A stretch of 64,000 nt of DNA from Epiperipatus broadwayi (taxonomy: Eukaryota > Onychophora > Udeonychophora > Euonychophora > Peripatidae). The notes under the pieces were generated by a model. It saw only the letters and a list, made by a program, of their open reading frames with translations. It had not been told where the DNA came from and did not search any database. Location: NCBI GenBank assembly GCA_028023455.1, contig JAQFVV010006545.1:310001-374000 (forward strand), given 5' to 3'. The translations under genes and the position numbers were made by a program. Below are positions 1 to 42,291 of the stretch, piece after piece (within the stretch, counting starts at the first letter, position 1; each line of letters starts with the position of its first letter).

Positions 1-830
1 CATCAAATAGTTATACACCTCAAGAAAGAGATTGTTCCCACGTAAAACGGAAATGGTAGCTGCAGAAATATAGACATTATACAAGACCAGTTTGAACACT
101 TGGAAATTCACCACAAACAAAAGATCAGTAATATGACTTTTTATATCTATTTTCTTTACGATATCAGAGTCTTAATAAACATTTTAGCAATAAAGTGGTA
201 TATTTTATTTAAAGAACTTTTAAAGACTATTCAGATCGATTAAAACAAGAATGTCTTACTAATAAGAACTTTGAACTTCATAAATTATCTTGAATGTATG
301 AAAATTATTTGTTTATTAATTTTACAGTTATGAAAATATTAATGTGTAAAACAATTTTTTATTTTTTATTTTTATGGTATTATGATTTTAGTTTTAACTA
401 ATATATTATTATTATTTTGGTTTTAAATAATATTTTGTTATTATGGGATAAAACACGCACATACATAATAATATTTTTATATGTGTATAATTGCGAGTGA
501 ATGTGAAATAAGGAGTAGTATTAGAATATTAGATAATTTTGTTTCAAGTTAAGTATAGAATTTCAGAGGTAGAAGAGCGGGGGAGAAAATAATTTAAAAC
601 TTGTTTCTAAAACTTGCTCTTTCAATTCTATTAACAATTTCTTTTACATTCTACTTACATGTTAGATTTATAAAGTATGTGTGCTAATGAGCAGATAATA
701 TTTTTTTTTCTTGAAATACTTTTCTCATGGAGTGAAAATCATGGTCAATGTGACATCCAACTTAATACAAAATACATTTGAAGGGAAAGGGGGAAGAACT
801 TGAAATTAATTGAGGATTGATATATAATCA
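1..830. other. AT-rich non-coding DNA
   Basis: No coding exon, RNA gene or repeat family is recognised. It lies upstream of the first visible exon of the hemocyanin-type gene, so it is probably intron. Confidence 0.5.
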
Positions 831-1580
<750 letters not shown>

Positions 1581-1582
1581 TA

Positions 1583-1688
1583 AAGTACCAAAAGGGGATT
1601 CAAACCCAGTACATGTGAAAAGGTTATTAGATATAACCGTGTCTAGATTCAGATAATCTAGTGGTGCCCTGCTAGACCATATTCACTT
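1583..1688 (-). repeat. tRNA-derived SINE-like remnant
   Basis: Read on the minus strand there is a good Pol III A box (TGGTCTAGCAGG, 1679 to 1668) and a B-box-like stretch (GGGTTTGAATCCCC, 1607 to 1594). The spacing of about 60 nt is long for a true tRNA and no full cloverleaf was found, so a tRNA-derived SINE head is more likely than a tRNA gene. Confidence 0.35.
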
Positions 1689-2016
1689 AGTATTTGTTTA
1701 AACATGCCCTTAACATCAAACCAAGAAATGAAAGTGGATAAGATCTACTGTCTGTATACCTGAGTTATATTTTATTGAATTACTAGTGTATTCACCTCAC
1801 GTGATTTCATATACCTGAGTTATAATACTTGTTATTAATAATTTGCTTATAATTATTGAGATAGTGTTTACTTGAGAAATCCAAGTTATTTTAAATATTA
1901 TGATCTTATATATTGTAGACTACTCAGGTATGGAAATAATTATTTGATCAACCTTTAATTTTGTTACAATGAACTCCTTTACTTATTTTTTTTTGAGTAA
2001 CTTTAATTATGTTACA

Positions 2017-2052
2017 ATATATATATATATATATATATTGTAACATAATCAA

Positions 2053-2111
<59 letters not shown>
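2017..2111. repeat. (AT)n microsatellite in two blocks next to a splice acceptor
   Basis: AT runs at 2017-2039 and 2056-2111 are separated by 16 bases. The second block ends about 11 nt before the 3' splice site of the hemocyanin-type exon, so it fills the usual polypyrimidine-tract position. Confidence 0.95.
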
Positions 2112-2114
<3 letters not shown>

Positions 2115-2122
2115 TTGATTAG

Positions 2123-32241
<30,119 letters not shown>

Positions 32242-32306
32242 AAGCCTTTATAAATGAGAGGAAGTGGGGAATTAGTTTACATGAACATCGGATTGTTGTT
32301 TTCTTA

Positions 32307-32312
32307 AATAAA
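32307..32312 (+). terminator. Polyadenylation signal of the hemocyanin-type gene
   Basis: AATAAA 66 nt after the stop codon, implying a short 3' UTR. Confidence 0.6.
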
Positions 32313-34553
32313 AACTGTCATAGTGTTAGTTAATTATTATATTTTATATATATGCAAGTCTATAGAAGAGCCCTAGATTTAATGGATGTCATATCTAACT
32401 GCCATTTTCAAATTATCAGATTCAAATCAGGATGATAAGCAGTCCATTTTTCAACAAGTTAACAAAAATTTATAATCTGGATAAGGATATTTAGTTATTC
32501 TTAACTAAATGATAAAATGAAGAACACCAACCATAAATAACCTTTAATATTTTTAAATAAACTTCTGGGTAATATTTTTTTTGTGCTGAATTGGAGAACT
32601 ATTTGGAAATATTTTTAATGTAAAATGTATTATTTAAAAGCTTCTCTAATTCATATATATTCATATCTCAAATCTCTCAGCACTCTACTCATCTTGAACT
32701 ACTTTACATTAAAACTATAGATAATTATGACATAAAACTTTTAACACTCATTAATAGATAATACCATGGATTGATTTTATATTTATACACAATAGTTTTA
32801 GTTAATGATTTATAATAATGGAATCATAGATAAAGTCTTAATTTGGGCCCAAAATATTTGTAATAAAAAAATAGAAGAAAAAAGCAACAACTATAATAGT
32901 TTTTAATCTTTATATAAAAGAAAATACATAGACAATAATGAATATATTTTGAAATGCTACACCATAAGAGCCACATATATGACTAATCAAAACATTGGTA
33001 ATTATTTGACCAGTCAAAAAACTCAATCCCTTTAAGATTTAGATATCATAGATTGTTTATTAGTCTGCTTTCAAAAGAGGTTATATTTATCTGTGGTTTA
33101 TTTATAAAAATATAAAATCTCAGTAAATTACACTGTGTCAACTTTCTTTTGTAGATTAAGATGTTAGGTTGGTGTAAAAGATAAAATTCATCTCTTAATT
33201 ATGGAGGTTTTTTGGGTTAAATATACTTAAGCTGTCATCATGTACCTATATTTATACAATAACTTAGCTTTGTGCAAATTCAGGTTTAATATATATGTAC
33301 ACAAAAAAGCTAGACAAAATCAGTTTTTAAACAGTATATTTTAGAGTTAATGCTTCCCCAATAACCTTCATAAACAAACTGTGAAGAAGAATGCACTTCC
33401 AACTGTTTGGTGATAGAAAGTTTAAACAAGTTTTTATCTGTGAGTTTCTATGTATTCAGTTATTGGACTACCTAGGATGATTAATTTGAGTATGTGCCAG
33501 CTATACCAAAAAAGTTTAAAGCCTATTGAGATATGTTTACATTTATTCTGATTAGATTCACTTCAACTTGTAAGCAGAGGGGGTAGAAGTGTTCCCATTG
33601 TATCGTAAGTTGTTATATGATGTTTGTATATAAGATTAAAAAACAGCAGATATTTTCATTGGTCTTAATATTTTTAAAAAATTCAAAGTAGCTTTATCTA
33701 ACTTCCGATAGAATGTAGTGTAACATTTAAATACATATCTTATTTGATTTTGTTTTAGCACTTTTTTCAAATTTATTTTATTTTTGACAATTGTTTAACT
33801 TTCAGATATGAAACATATTTGCGTTATTTTATTAATATATATGTTATATATTTTCTGGATACTCATTTTCTAACCAATGAGTCGATAGTATTTATGTTGT
33901 CTATATATTTATACATGTTTAAATGTTTATATAAGTAGCACACTTTCACTTCCACTAATTGTTTAGCCACTGAATAAGTTATTTATTATTATTCAGTGCT
34001 TAAATAATTATATTTAATAAAGGCTGAAAATGCATTATCAAATTCATACTGAAAAATTCCGTTTTATATAATACATTGGTTCTTATGTTGATTGGCTTGA
34101 TTGATGAATATTTTTAAAAAGTTATGATTAAGTCTATTTTAATTTAATTAATATTGGAATATAAGTGTTAATAAAGAGAAGAATCAGATAATTGTCAATA
34201 GCATAATAGTATTTTTTTATAATTGAAATGTTGGAATATATATATCTCAAAATTTAAAAAATATATATTTGATTATAAATGACTGACGTATATCAAATAA
34301 GAATAAAATGTTTATAAAAAATATGTAAAGATTTTTATGTATATTGTAAGTATTACTACGTATGTATACATAATTTTAACAATGCATAAAATATTTAGAA
34401 GTAAATAAAGTAAACTGCTTTATTTCTTAATACGAAGACTCAGCAAAAATTAATAAAGATTGCAAAAAAAACAGGTTTAAGAAACATTTTTTTCTTGGCT
34501 GCACTGAAGCCCAAAGCCCAACTATCATTATTTAGCAATGCATTAATAATTGA

Positions 34554-34556
<3 letters not shown>
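32313..34556. other. Intergenic DNA, nothing recognised
   Basis: AT-rich downstream flank without gene or repeat similarity. Confidence 0.5.

Positions 34557-34618
<62 letters not shown>
34557..34618. repeat. (TA)n microsatellite
   Basis: About 31 TA copies. Confidence 0.95.
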
Positions 34619-34620
<2 letters not shown>

Positions 34621-34837
34621 ATTTAGTTTATGAAATGTTTTTGGTCATATTTTAGCAAAACTGTTGAACTAAAACTTATATACTATGATTAAAAAACTAA
34701 CTTTTCATTGATTAAGGTATTTAATTTTTTTAAAAAAAAAAATATTTCATAATAAATGAAACTAAACACTTTCCTGTTTTTATAACTAGAAGATTGTCAT
34801 CTGGCATATATTTAGATGTTAATAATTTAATAATATT

Positions 34838-34848
34838 GGGGGGGGGGG
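34838..34848. repeat. G11 homopolymer
   Basis: Eleven G in a row, rare in such AT-rich DNA and a likely spot for sequencing length errors. Confidence 0.9.
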
Positions 34849-34904
34849 ATTTTTATTTCATCTATTTCTATCAAAAACAGACTGTACAAGCTAAAATCAC
34901 CTCT

Positions 34905-35010
34905 ATAATATAAGATGGCACTGAGAATAATGGATCGTGTGAAAGTCTGAGTTCGAATCCTGCATATATTCCATATATAAGCAGGTTTGAGGTTTACAAT
35001 GTATTATTTT
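34905..35010 (+). repeat. SINE-like fragment related to family D
   Basis: AAAGTCTGAGTTCGAATCC holds a near-consensus Pol III B box and matches the family D head at 57951-57970, followed by similar sequence to CAGGTTTG. No hammerhead core follows, so it is a fragment. Confidence 0.5.
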
Positions 35011-35136
35011 CTATAACATTATGGTAAATGGCATAGTTTTAGCTTCCAGTTTTTATTTTCAAATACTAGTTTGCTTCATTGCAACATATCTGAAGTTTAT
35101 CTATAAAAATGTATAAATATACTATTAAATTATTAA

Positions 35137-35139
<3 letters not shown>

Positions 35140-35182
<43 letters not shown>
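35140..35182. repeat. (TA)n microsatellite
   Basis: About 21 TA copies. Confidence 0.93.
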
Positions 35183-35185
<3 letters not shown>

Positions 35186-35555
35186 TGTAATGGGTTGGTC
35201 TTTTTCTCCATATAGTCGCCCATTGGATGATGAAGTGATCCCATTATGATTAATGATTGAGTTGGATGGAATTCACACTTGCATAATTTCCCTTACTTCA
35301 CCTCTTTTTGATTCTCACTATGTCACAGAGTTCAAGCTCAGGGAGAATGTACATGTACTCTATTTTGAGGCATGATTATTTTGTGATTGATATGTGCATT
35401 GCATATTGGTATTGTGTGATTAATTGGAAAATAAACAGATAAAATGACAAACAATTTAACTTAATGTTTAACAAATTAATTTTGATGATGGTTTCCATTC
35501 ATAAGTGTTTTATAACAAAAATAATGTGTTCACTTAATTTAATAATTGTACAGAC
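35183..35555. other. Intergenic DNA, nothing recognised
   Basis: Slightly higher GC than its surroundings; no similarity recognised. Confidence 0.4.
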
Positions 35556-35733
35556 ATGATCATCCTATAAATAGTCAAAATAAGAGTCATAGATCAAGTC
35601 ATAGATCACATGACCCTATTTCTTAAACTTGTAAGTTATAAACAGTGAGGGTTGCCAATTCCTCTACAAGCTTTGTGATAAATGCTTAGCCAGAGCCATC
35701 ATTTAAAATATCTCTGTTAGGAACCCTCCCCAA

Positions 35734-35778
35734 ACCTTTGACCATGGTTTCGTGCTTTGGCACGCCTCAGAGAGGTGT
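35734..35778 (-). ncRNA. Hammerhead-like motif, family B (degenerate)
   Basis: On the minus strand: CUGAGGC where CUGAUGA is expected, stem II CGUGC/GCACG around a short loop, GAAA, palindromic stem III ACCAUGGU, and GUC. The stem I strands CCUCU and AAAGG pair partly; the related copy's AGGGGU would pair fully with ACCUCU. The changed core predicts inactivity. Confidence 0.42.
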
Positions 35779-36264
35779 CAGGGTAGGTTCAGACACTAGA
35801 TCTAAAAATACCAACCCAAAGCCAAAAACTTATCTAAAAGTTATCTATTGAGTGGAAAATCTGAAATTTTCAGACATCTACATGCCTTCAAACCCAGCTA
35901 TCCAACTCAAATAGCTATGTGGGGCTGATAGATCTTCAGCCATACCATATATTAGTAGTCATAGCAATATAAAATTGCATAAGACTTTTGGAAGAGACTA
36001 TAAATAGTCAAAATAAGAGTCATAGATCAAGTCATATCACATGACCCTATCTCTTAAGCTTGTAAGTTATAAACAGTGAGGATTGCCAATTCCTCTACAA
36101 GCTTTATGATAAATATTTAGCCAGAGCCAGCACTTAAAATATCTCTGTCAGGAACCACTCCCCAAAGCCCTGACCATGGTTTCGTGCTTTTAGATAAGTG
36201 CTTTTAGGTAAGTGCTTGGCTTTGGGTTGGTGTTTTTAGATCTAGGCATCTGAACCTACTCTGA

Positions 36265-36306
36265 CACCTCTATGAAGAGTGCCAAAGCATGAAACCATGA
36301 CCAGGT
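36265..36306 (+). ncRNA. Hammerhead-like motif, family B second copy (degenerate)
   Basis: ACCUCU then a shortened core AUGAAG, stem II GUGC-CAAA-GCAU, GAAACCAUGA in place of GAAACCAUGG, and ACC. The start of CUGAUGA and the GUC triplet are lost. Recognised mainly by comparison with the other arm. Confidence 0.3.
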
Positions 36307-36414
36307 GTTTAGAGAGGGGTTCCTGACAGAGATATTTTAAGTGCTGGCTCTGGCTAAGCATTTATCATAAAGCTTGTAGAGGAATTGGCAATCCTCACAG
36401 TTTATGATCATCCT

Positions 36415-37849
36415 TTGTTTGTATTTATTAACTATTTACTAACCCATACCTTTGATTCATCTGAAGGATAGTCATTTGCCATTCCAGTTTAACAATTTCA
36501 AATTTACATTGAATACAATTTAAAAACTACATTTTTACAAATAACTTTTTGCTAACTGAGGTTTCTGTTCTCCTTTGACCATTAATTTCTTATCCATCTA
36601 TCTATATTTTACAATTTGTTGAAGGTTGCTTTTATCTTCTGAACCACCTTCTATTCTGGTCTCATATAGACCCATGATAGAATATACTAATCATTCAAGG
36701 GTTTAGTCATGCATCCTGAAGAACAAATAATTAATAATTCAGTTAATTGAAGACAAACATGAACATCAAATATTGTAATTGTCAAAGTGTGAGTTCTTAG
36801 TATTATTTAAGAACAAAGTCCCCCCTTTTTAAGTCAGTAGATTACTTGGTCTATTAGCAAGCAAGCTCAAGAGTCTGTATCTATATTTTATTATTAAATG
36901 AAAGATTAAAATTAGAATTAATGACTCCCCTTCCCTATAGACTAATTGATGATTGGATGGATTGACTCTCTGTTTCAAAAGGAAAAATCAATTTAGCAAG
37001 CAAATAAAAAAACTTCAAAACATAACATGAAATATTAATCCAGTATAGTCTAGTCAGTTCAAAATATTATAGTTCATATCAGAGAACATCCAAATATCTT
37101 AGCCTTAGGAAAAGTTTTTTTGCATGAACTGAATGGTAGTTTATCTTATGGTATTTGGTCACTATGTGGATTTTTGTGATGGTACCTTCTTTTATATACC
37201 ATCTTTCCTGTGCTGAGATTTCTTTACTTGACTGTAGTGCAGTGTAGATCTTTTTGTTAGCATGGTCATCATGGATATTTAAATATTTACTTCAGGAACT
37301 CTTGGTTGCATGATGACAGCTCTACCCCCACCATGTTTTATCACTTCCTAGCTATGCATGATTTGTTCTTTCCTAGCTCATAACATGAATTGAAATATAA
37401 GCTTTATGGAATCGATGCTGGGTTCTTTAATCAACTTTTTCAATTTGTGAATGTAGTGGCTTATGAGTTCTAATGCTGAGGATAGTTAATATGATGAATA
37501 AATTTATTTTAGGAATTTTTTAAAAAAAAAGTTTGACAAATGTAATCTATTTGCCTTCATTTGTTCTATTTTTTTTAAAAAAGAACCAGATGGGTCTATA
37601 TTGTCTTATGTTTGATTTGTTGATGCACGAGTTTTAAGTTTGGGCTTTTATTTTCATTGTTGATGTATTTTGATCTTTATAGAATTTTTCATCGAATTAA
37701 TAAACAAAATAAAATTAACATTAATGATTTCTTTATTTTATTTTTCAAACTCAGCTTCCAATTGACAATATGTTATATAGATGACATGCTCTCATGACAG
37801 ACACACCAACCAGCACTTGAAACAAAGAAAAGTTGGAAGAAATGCATTG
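36415..37849. other. Intergenic DNA, nothing recognised
   Basis: About 36420-37480 is a little richer in GC and may be an old repeat, but no coding similarity could be read. Confidence 0.35.
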
Positions 37850-38690
37850 AAACAAAGAAAAGTCGGAAGAAATGCATTAGCACAGATGTGTAGAGAGAAA
37901 AGGGGGCAATTCAAGAAGAAATGAGATGATCATATTTTTATATGAGAGATACAAAAAGAAAAATGAAAATTTTTGGTAGATTGCAATTTATGGATAATAA
38001 ATGAATAGCCAAAATAATGTTAAATTGGAAGACGATTTAGATAAAGACTTCATGCCAGTATACTTGTACAAAAGACAGGATTATTGCATTAGGAGGATTG
38101 TTGAATATTATTGTGACAAAGAATGAATAGAATAATAGATGCACTATTAAAAAATAGGAAATTGGAGAGATTGAGAACTAATATGAAGAATAAAAAGAGT
38201 TTAAATATGTATAGAAATAAACAGAATATAATAGCAAGAAAAGTATTTTACTGTTTAAGACTTGAACAATATCGCTAGCAACAAGGAGATATACACTTAA
38301 ATGATGGAATGTGGGTGATTTAGTCTGCAAGTAATGCAATTAAGATATGAAAAATTATAGGCATCTATTAAGTGAATCCAAATTATTACAAGCAGAAAGG
38401 GTACAAATAATGCAGTTGGGGGAGAATAAATATAAACATTGTGATTATACAAAAAGTGGGTTGGTTTGTATTCTGGATTTGAAAAAGATAAAGAAGGATT
38501 TAAATATAGAGCCCATAGAATGGCCAAAGATGATTTTATGGAAATGAAATGGAGCAGAATAGATGAGAATATGGGGTAAATTTAGGGTGGAGAATGGAAT
38601 TGTAAGATGGTTAACAGGTTTCTCTGGACATAGTGGCTAAATGATTCCTGACACTGATAAATGACAAGCCATATTTCATGCAACTCTCAA
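37850..38690 (+). pseudogene. Second copy of the decayed LINE, 3' end only
   Basis: Parallels 12880-13700: TATATGAGAGATACAAAAAG and TGGTTAACAGGTTTCTCTG have close matches there. Only the region after the RT and the C-terminal finger remain. The 838-nt remnant has many stops and indels relative to the first copy. Confidence 0.78.
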
Positions 38691-38890
38691 TAAATCATTG
38701 TATAAGATTATCATTATCTATATGCATGTACTTATTCTCCAACTGATTCCTCAGACGATTAATAACTTTTTGGATTTAGTAGGAGATTAATTGTATAAGT
38801 CTGAAACGAGTTCAAACAACAAAACTATTACTATATTTGATAACAAAAGAGCATAATTTATTTGTGATTTTTGCAAATATCTTGATTCAC

Positions 38891-38892
<2 letters not shown>

Positions 38893-38949
<57 letters not shown>
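38893..38949. repeat. (AT)n(GT)n compound microsatellite
   Basis: Borders the low-coordinate end of the Penelope-like element. Confidence 0.93.
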
Positions 38950-39013
38950 AATATACAAATCAATATATATATATATCAAAATACAGTACAATTTATATAA
39001 ATTATATTCTTTT

Positions 39014-39056
39014 AGAAGTACTTTCGACTATACACTTTGTAGTCTTTATCAACTGT
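39014..39056 (-). ncRNA. Hammerhead-like motif in the Penelope-like terminus (left)
   Basis: On the minus strand: UUGAUAA in place of CUGAUGA, stem II GACUA/UAGUC, GAA, palindromic stem III AGUACU, then U and CUA pairing with upstream UAG. C3-to-U and G8-to-A could still pair with each other. The element class is known to carry such ribozymes, but this core is off consensus. Confidence 0.4.
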
Positions 39057-39109
39057 ATAACGTTGAATAATCAAAACGAGACAACCCTTAACAATACCCA
39101 TAGTTCAAT

Positions 39110-39502
39110 TCAGATTTCCCACAATTCTGTTATCTTAACATTTGATGACTGGCGATTCATTAACATTTGATGATTTCTTGAAATCAACATAGCCTCTTTT
39201 ATTTTACGTTTATTATGACAACGTTCAATTTGAATAATTTTCATATTTTTATAATCAAATTTAAATCCATATTGACAAGATTTATTATGATCAAATGTAA
39301 CAGATGATGAAGGTTTATTTACATCTGTTCCATATTGATTCTCTTTTTGAATTCTATTATATAAAAGCATATGTTCTTTTATTCTCTTCTCAAATGTACA
39401 CTTAGATTCACCAATGTATTGTACGCCGCATCCACATATCAATCTATATATAATAGAATTTTGATTAAACTTTGAATTTTGAATTTTAGAATTATTAAGC
39501 AA
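39110..39502 (-). pseudogene. Penelope-like GIY-YIG endonuclease domain
   Basis: Open for 130 codons. It shows YRLICGCGVQYIGESKCTFEKRIKEH-type spacing: the Cys pair, YIGE, and a basic RIKEH helix, which define the GIY-YIG nuclease at the C-terminus of Penelope-like proteins. The nuclease nicks the target during insertion. A conserved Glu-like region follows (KEAMLIS). It is separated from the RT frame by a stop or frameshift near 39510-39540. Confidence 0.82.
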
Positions 39503-39538
39503 TCTATTTATGTTATTTGTAGAAAAAAAAGCAATATG

Positions 39539-40582
39539 TCACAAACCATTATAAATTTTCCTAATAAACTTGACCTGCTCGTCTGATATAAATGACATTG
39601 AAATCCATTTCATTTTGATATTTTTATTTTTAATTTTATTATAGTGTTGATTTCTTTTAAATCCTTTAATAATATTAACAATAGCATTTTTATAATAACC
39701 AATTTTCAACAAGTCATTAACAAATAAATGTACATTTTTAATTTTATCACTAGAATATTTGCATAATTTTTCATTTCGAAATAAGAATGATTTCAATCCA
39801 GACAGCTTATGACACATAGGTACTTGTGATTCATATGGAATAAAACCTCTAGTTTCAATTGGTTTAATTAACATAAGATAATCCAAACTGTAATCATTAA
39901 GAGTAACTTGAATATCTAAGAATTTGATGGAATTGTATTTCTCTTTAGTTATAACCCATTTTATATCCTTAATCTCATTTAATTCATTAAATAAATTTAT
40001 TATTAATTCTTGTTTTCCACAAATAAAAACATCATCCACATATTATGATATACTTTAATTTCTTGATATTTCAATTGTTTTAAAATTTTACTTTCATATG
40101 TTGATATAATAAAATTACAAATTTGAGCCACAGCAGGAAGACCCTGGCCAACCAAAATTCATTTTATAATATTCATTATTAAAATTAACATAAATATGTT
40201 TATCAATAAACTGCAATACTTTTATAATAAAATTTATAATATCAGACTTTACATTTTTTTAAACAAGAGCATTATAAATAATATTAATTGACTCTATTCT
40301 ATCTATTGATCCATACATTTCATTTATATCAAAAGTACAAATTGTGTCATGTAAATCTATATTTATATTTTTAATTTTATCTACAAAATCAAACGATGAT
40401 GAAACAGTATATTCTCCAAAACCTAAAATATCTTGAAGTAATAATTCAATATAACTACATGTTTGATAATAATATGCACCACCAAAATCAACCATCAATC
40501 TCAATGGATAATTTTCTTTATGTAGCTTTATATTCAAAAATATCCTAGGGCAAATAGCAGGTGATGGATATAAGTTATAATA
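39539..40582 (-). pseudogene. Penelope-like reverse transcriptase, middle and C-terminal part
   Basis: In minus-strand order: KENYPLRLMVDFGG (~40510), CTFDINEMYGSI (~40340, motif A region), QGLPAVAQICNF after a frameshift (~40130, motif B region), and YVDDVFICG (catalytic box, ~40042-40016), then FLDIQVTLN and a basic region. A stop immediately precedes YVDD and frames shift between 40040 and 40258, so the protein cannot be made. Confidence 0.82.
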
Positions 40583-40591
40583 TGTATGACT
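40583..40591. repeat. Target-site duplication of the RTE insertion, left copy
   Basis: TGTATGACT, repeated at 43891-43899 after the RTE tail. Confidence 0.82.
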
Positions 40592-40883
40592 GGATGCAGA
40601 AAGGAGTTTGCTATTAACTGAAAGGAGACCCTTTGATTCCTCTTGGAGGCCTTAAAGGAACCGAGCAGGGCAAATTCCTAATGTCCACTCCATATGTTCT
40701 TGTCATTGCAGCTGTTATTACTATATGTTTATTCATATAGTATACGAACATGGATGGGCTGCTCACCAACACGCATTAGCCAGCGTGGTGAGTTTATTGG
40801 CTTTTTACCTCTGAGTTTAAGATCAAGAAACACCATGGTCTTTCTTCTCAGTGCCTGATAAGGCAGAATGAATGTTTGTGTAA

Positions 40884-42275
40884 ATGATAAAGATTTTTCC
40901 CAATTATACAATTATGACAGACAAAAATAAAGCATGGCCCTTAATCCCAGGAGGCTGTAAAGTCACCAACCAAGGCAGCGGTTGGTGGCCGAAGGCGGAG
41001 GGTGCTAAGAATATTCTGGGGGCGGACCCAGGCTGCCATTTGATGATGACTTTTTATTTAGGTACTTACAACTGCAGATCACTTTCAAGTGAAGGAAGAT
41101 TGCAAGAATTAGAAGAAGAACTCTCTTATATTAAATGGGATATTATTGGACTTTGTGAAGTTAGAAGAAAAGGTGAAGAGACAATTGATTTAAAAAGTGG
41201 ACATATGCTCTATTATAAAGGCACAAATATTGAAAATACAAGTGGAGTACGATTCATTATAAATAAAAAGTGGAAGAACAATATTGTGGAGATTGATGGT
41301 GTATCAGACAGAGTGGCAAGATTAGTTATACAACTTAATAGCAGATATCAAATGCAGATAATTCAGTTTTATGCCCCAACAAGTTCTCACAGTGATGAAG
41401 TAGTAGAAGATTTTTATATGGATGTACAAAAGGCTTTTGATCAGAGTAAACAATATTTTAAAATTGTTATGGGAGATTTTAATGCTAGAATTGGTAAACA
41501 AATGAAAGATGAAAGTGTTGTAGGTAATTTTGGTTATGGTAATAGAAATGAGAGAGGACATAGACTTGTGGAGTTTGCAGAGAAGGAAAAACTTTATATT
41601 ATGAATTCTTTTTTTGAGAAAAATGTTAGAAGGAAATGGACATGGAAGCATCCAAATGAAGGTACAGCAGAATTGGATTATATTTTGACTAACAGGAAAT
41701 ACATATTTCAAGATTGTAATGTTCTTAATAAATTTAACACAGGAAGTGATCATCGATTAGTAAGGGGTAAGATACATGTTAATGTAAAACTAGAGAGACA
41801 AAAATTATTAAGAAAAACTATATTTACAGTTGATATTCCTAATCTTCAGAAACATTCTAATGAATTTAAATTAGAACTTACAAATCGGTTTCAAGTATTA
41901 GTAGATTTTGAACATGATTCACATTTGAATGAAATTAATATGAAAATAACTGATACACTTTTAAAAACTGCAACAAAGATAGCTGGTAGAAAAAAGCAGC
42001 AATTGACTAACAAAATTTCTACTGAGACTAGAGAACTTATGAAGAAAAGAAGGAATATGAAGATATGCAAGAATGATGCATTAAAAAGAATTGAATATCT
42101 CGAATTTTGTAAAATGGTGCGGAAAAGAGTTGAAAATGATATAAGAAAGTATAACTGTGAACTAGCAAGAAAAGCTGTAGAAGAAAATAAAAGTCTTAAG
42201 AATGTAAAACAACATTTTGGTATTGGTAGGAAATTTATATCTGCAATAAGGAAAAAAAGATGGAATTATTACTAA
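40884..42275 (+). CDS. RTE ORF part 1: apurinic-like endonuclease domain
   Basis: 463 codons. The endonuclease nicks target DNA to prime reverse transcription. Motifs: YNCRS 62-66, CEVRRKG 91-97, QFYAPTS 161-167, GDFNARIG 197-204, LDYIL 264-268 and GSDHRLV 287-293, the catalytic Asp/Asn/His set of LINE endonucleases. The start at 40884 is the first in-frame ATG; Met 54 or 55 just before the domain could also serve. The frame ends in IRKKRWNYY because an A run at 42252-42258 has one A too many; with six A it would continue DGIITKKRD into the RT part. Confidence 0.9.
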   Translation: MIKIFPNYTIMTDKNKAWPLIPGGCKVTNQGSGWWPKAEGAKNILGADPGCHLMMTFYLGTYNCRSLSSEGRLQELEEELSYIKWDIIGLCEVRRKGEETIDLKSGHMLYYKGTNIENTSGVRFIINKKWKNNIVEIDGVSDRVARLVIQLNSRYQMQIIQFYAPTSSHSDEVVEDFYMDVQKAFDQSKQYFKIVMGDFNARIGKQMKDESVVGNFGYGNRNERGHRLVEFAEKEKLYIMNSFFEKNVRRKWTWKHPNEGTAELDYILTNRKYIFQDCNVLNKFNTGSDHRLVRGKIHVNVKLERQKLLRKTIFTVDIPNLQKHSNEFKLELTNRFQVLVDFEHDSHLNEINMKITDTLLKTATKIAGRKKQQLTNKISTETRELMKKRRNMKICKNDALKRIEYLEFCKMVRKRVENDIRKYNCELARKAVEENKSLKNVKQHFGIGRKFISAIRKKRWNYY

Positions 42276-42291
42276 AAAGAGGGATGACATT

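Larger units (their letters stand above)
35556..36414. mobile_element. Compound foldback element of hammerhead family B, 11-bp target duplication
   Basis: ATGATCATCCT at 35556-35566 and 36404-36414 flanks the insert. Inside are two direct copies of a head (from about 35567 and 36001) that share the CAAAATAAGAGTCATAG, ATCACATGACCCTAT and CAAGCTTT.TGATAAAT blocks. The second copy continues into its own reverse complement (about 36240-36403), making a hairpin. Hammerhead remnants lie at 35740-35778 (minus) and 36268-36306 (plus). No protein is encoded. Confidence 0.78.
38956..39546 (-). repeat. Penelope-like 3' terminal repeat, left copy
   Basis: Holds the GIY-YIG region and 3' UTR. The inverted partner is 44195-44770; divergence is low, mostly single-base changes and small indels. 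Confidence 0.85.

Noticed and set aside
1-180. An additional hemocyanin-type exon at the window start
   Set aside because: Short frames here share no family motif and lack clear splice sites.
1583-1688. Functional tRNA gene
   Set aside because: A and B boxes are too far apart and no acceptor stem pairs; kept only as a SINE-like remnant.
41322-41753. 143-codon minus-strand frame inside the RTE
   Set aside because: Antisense shadow of the endonuclease frame, no motifs.
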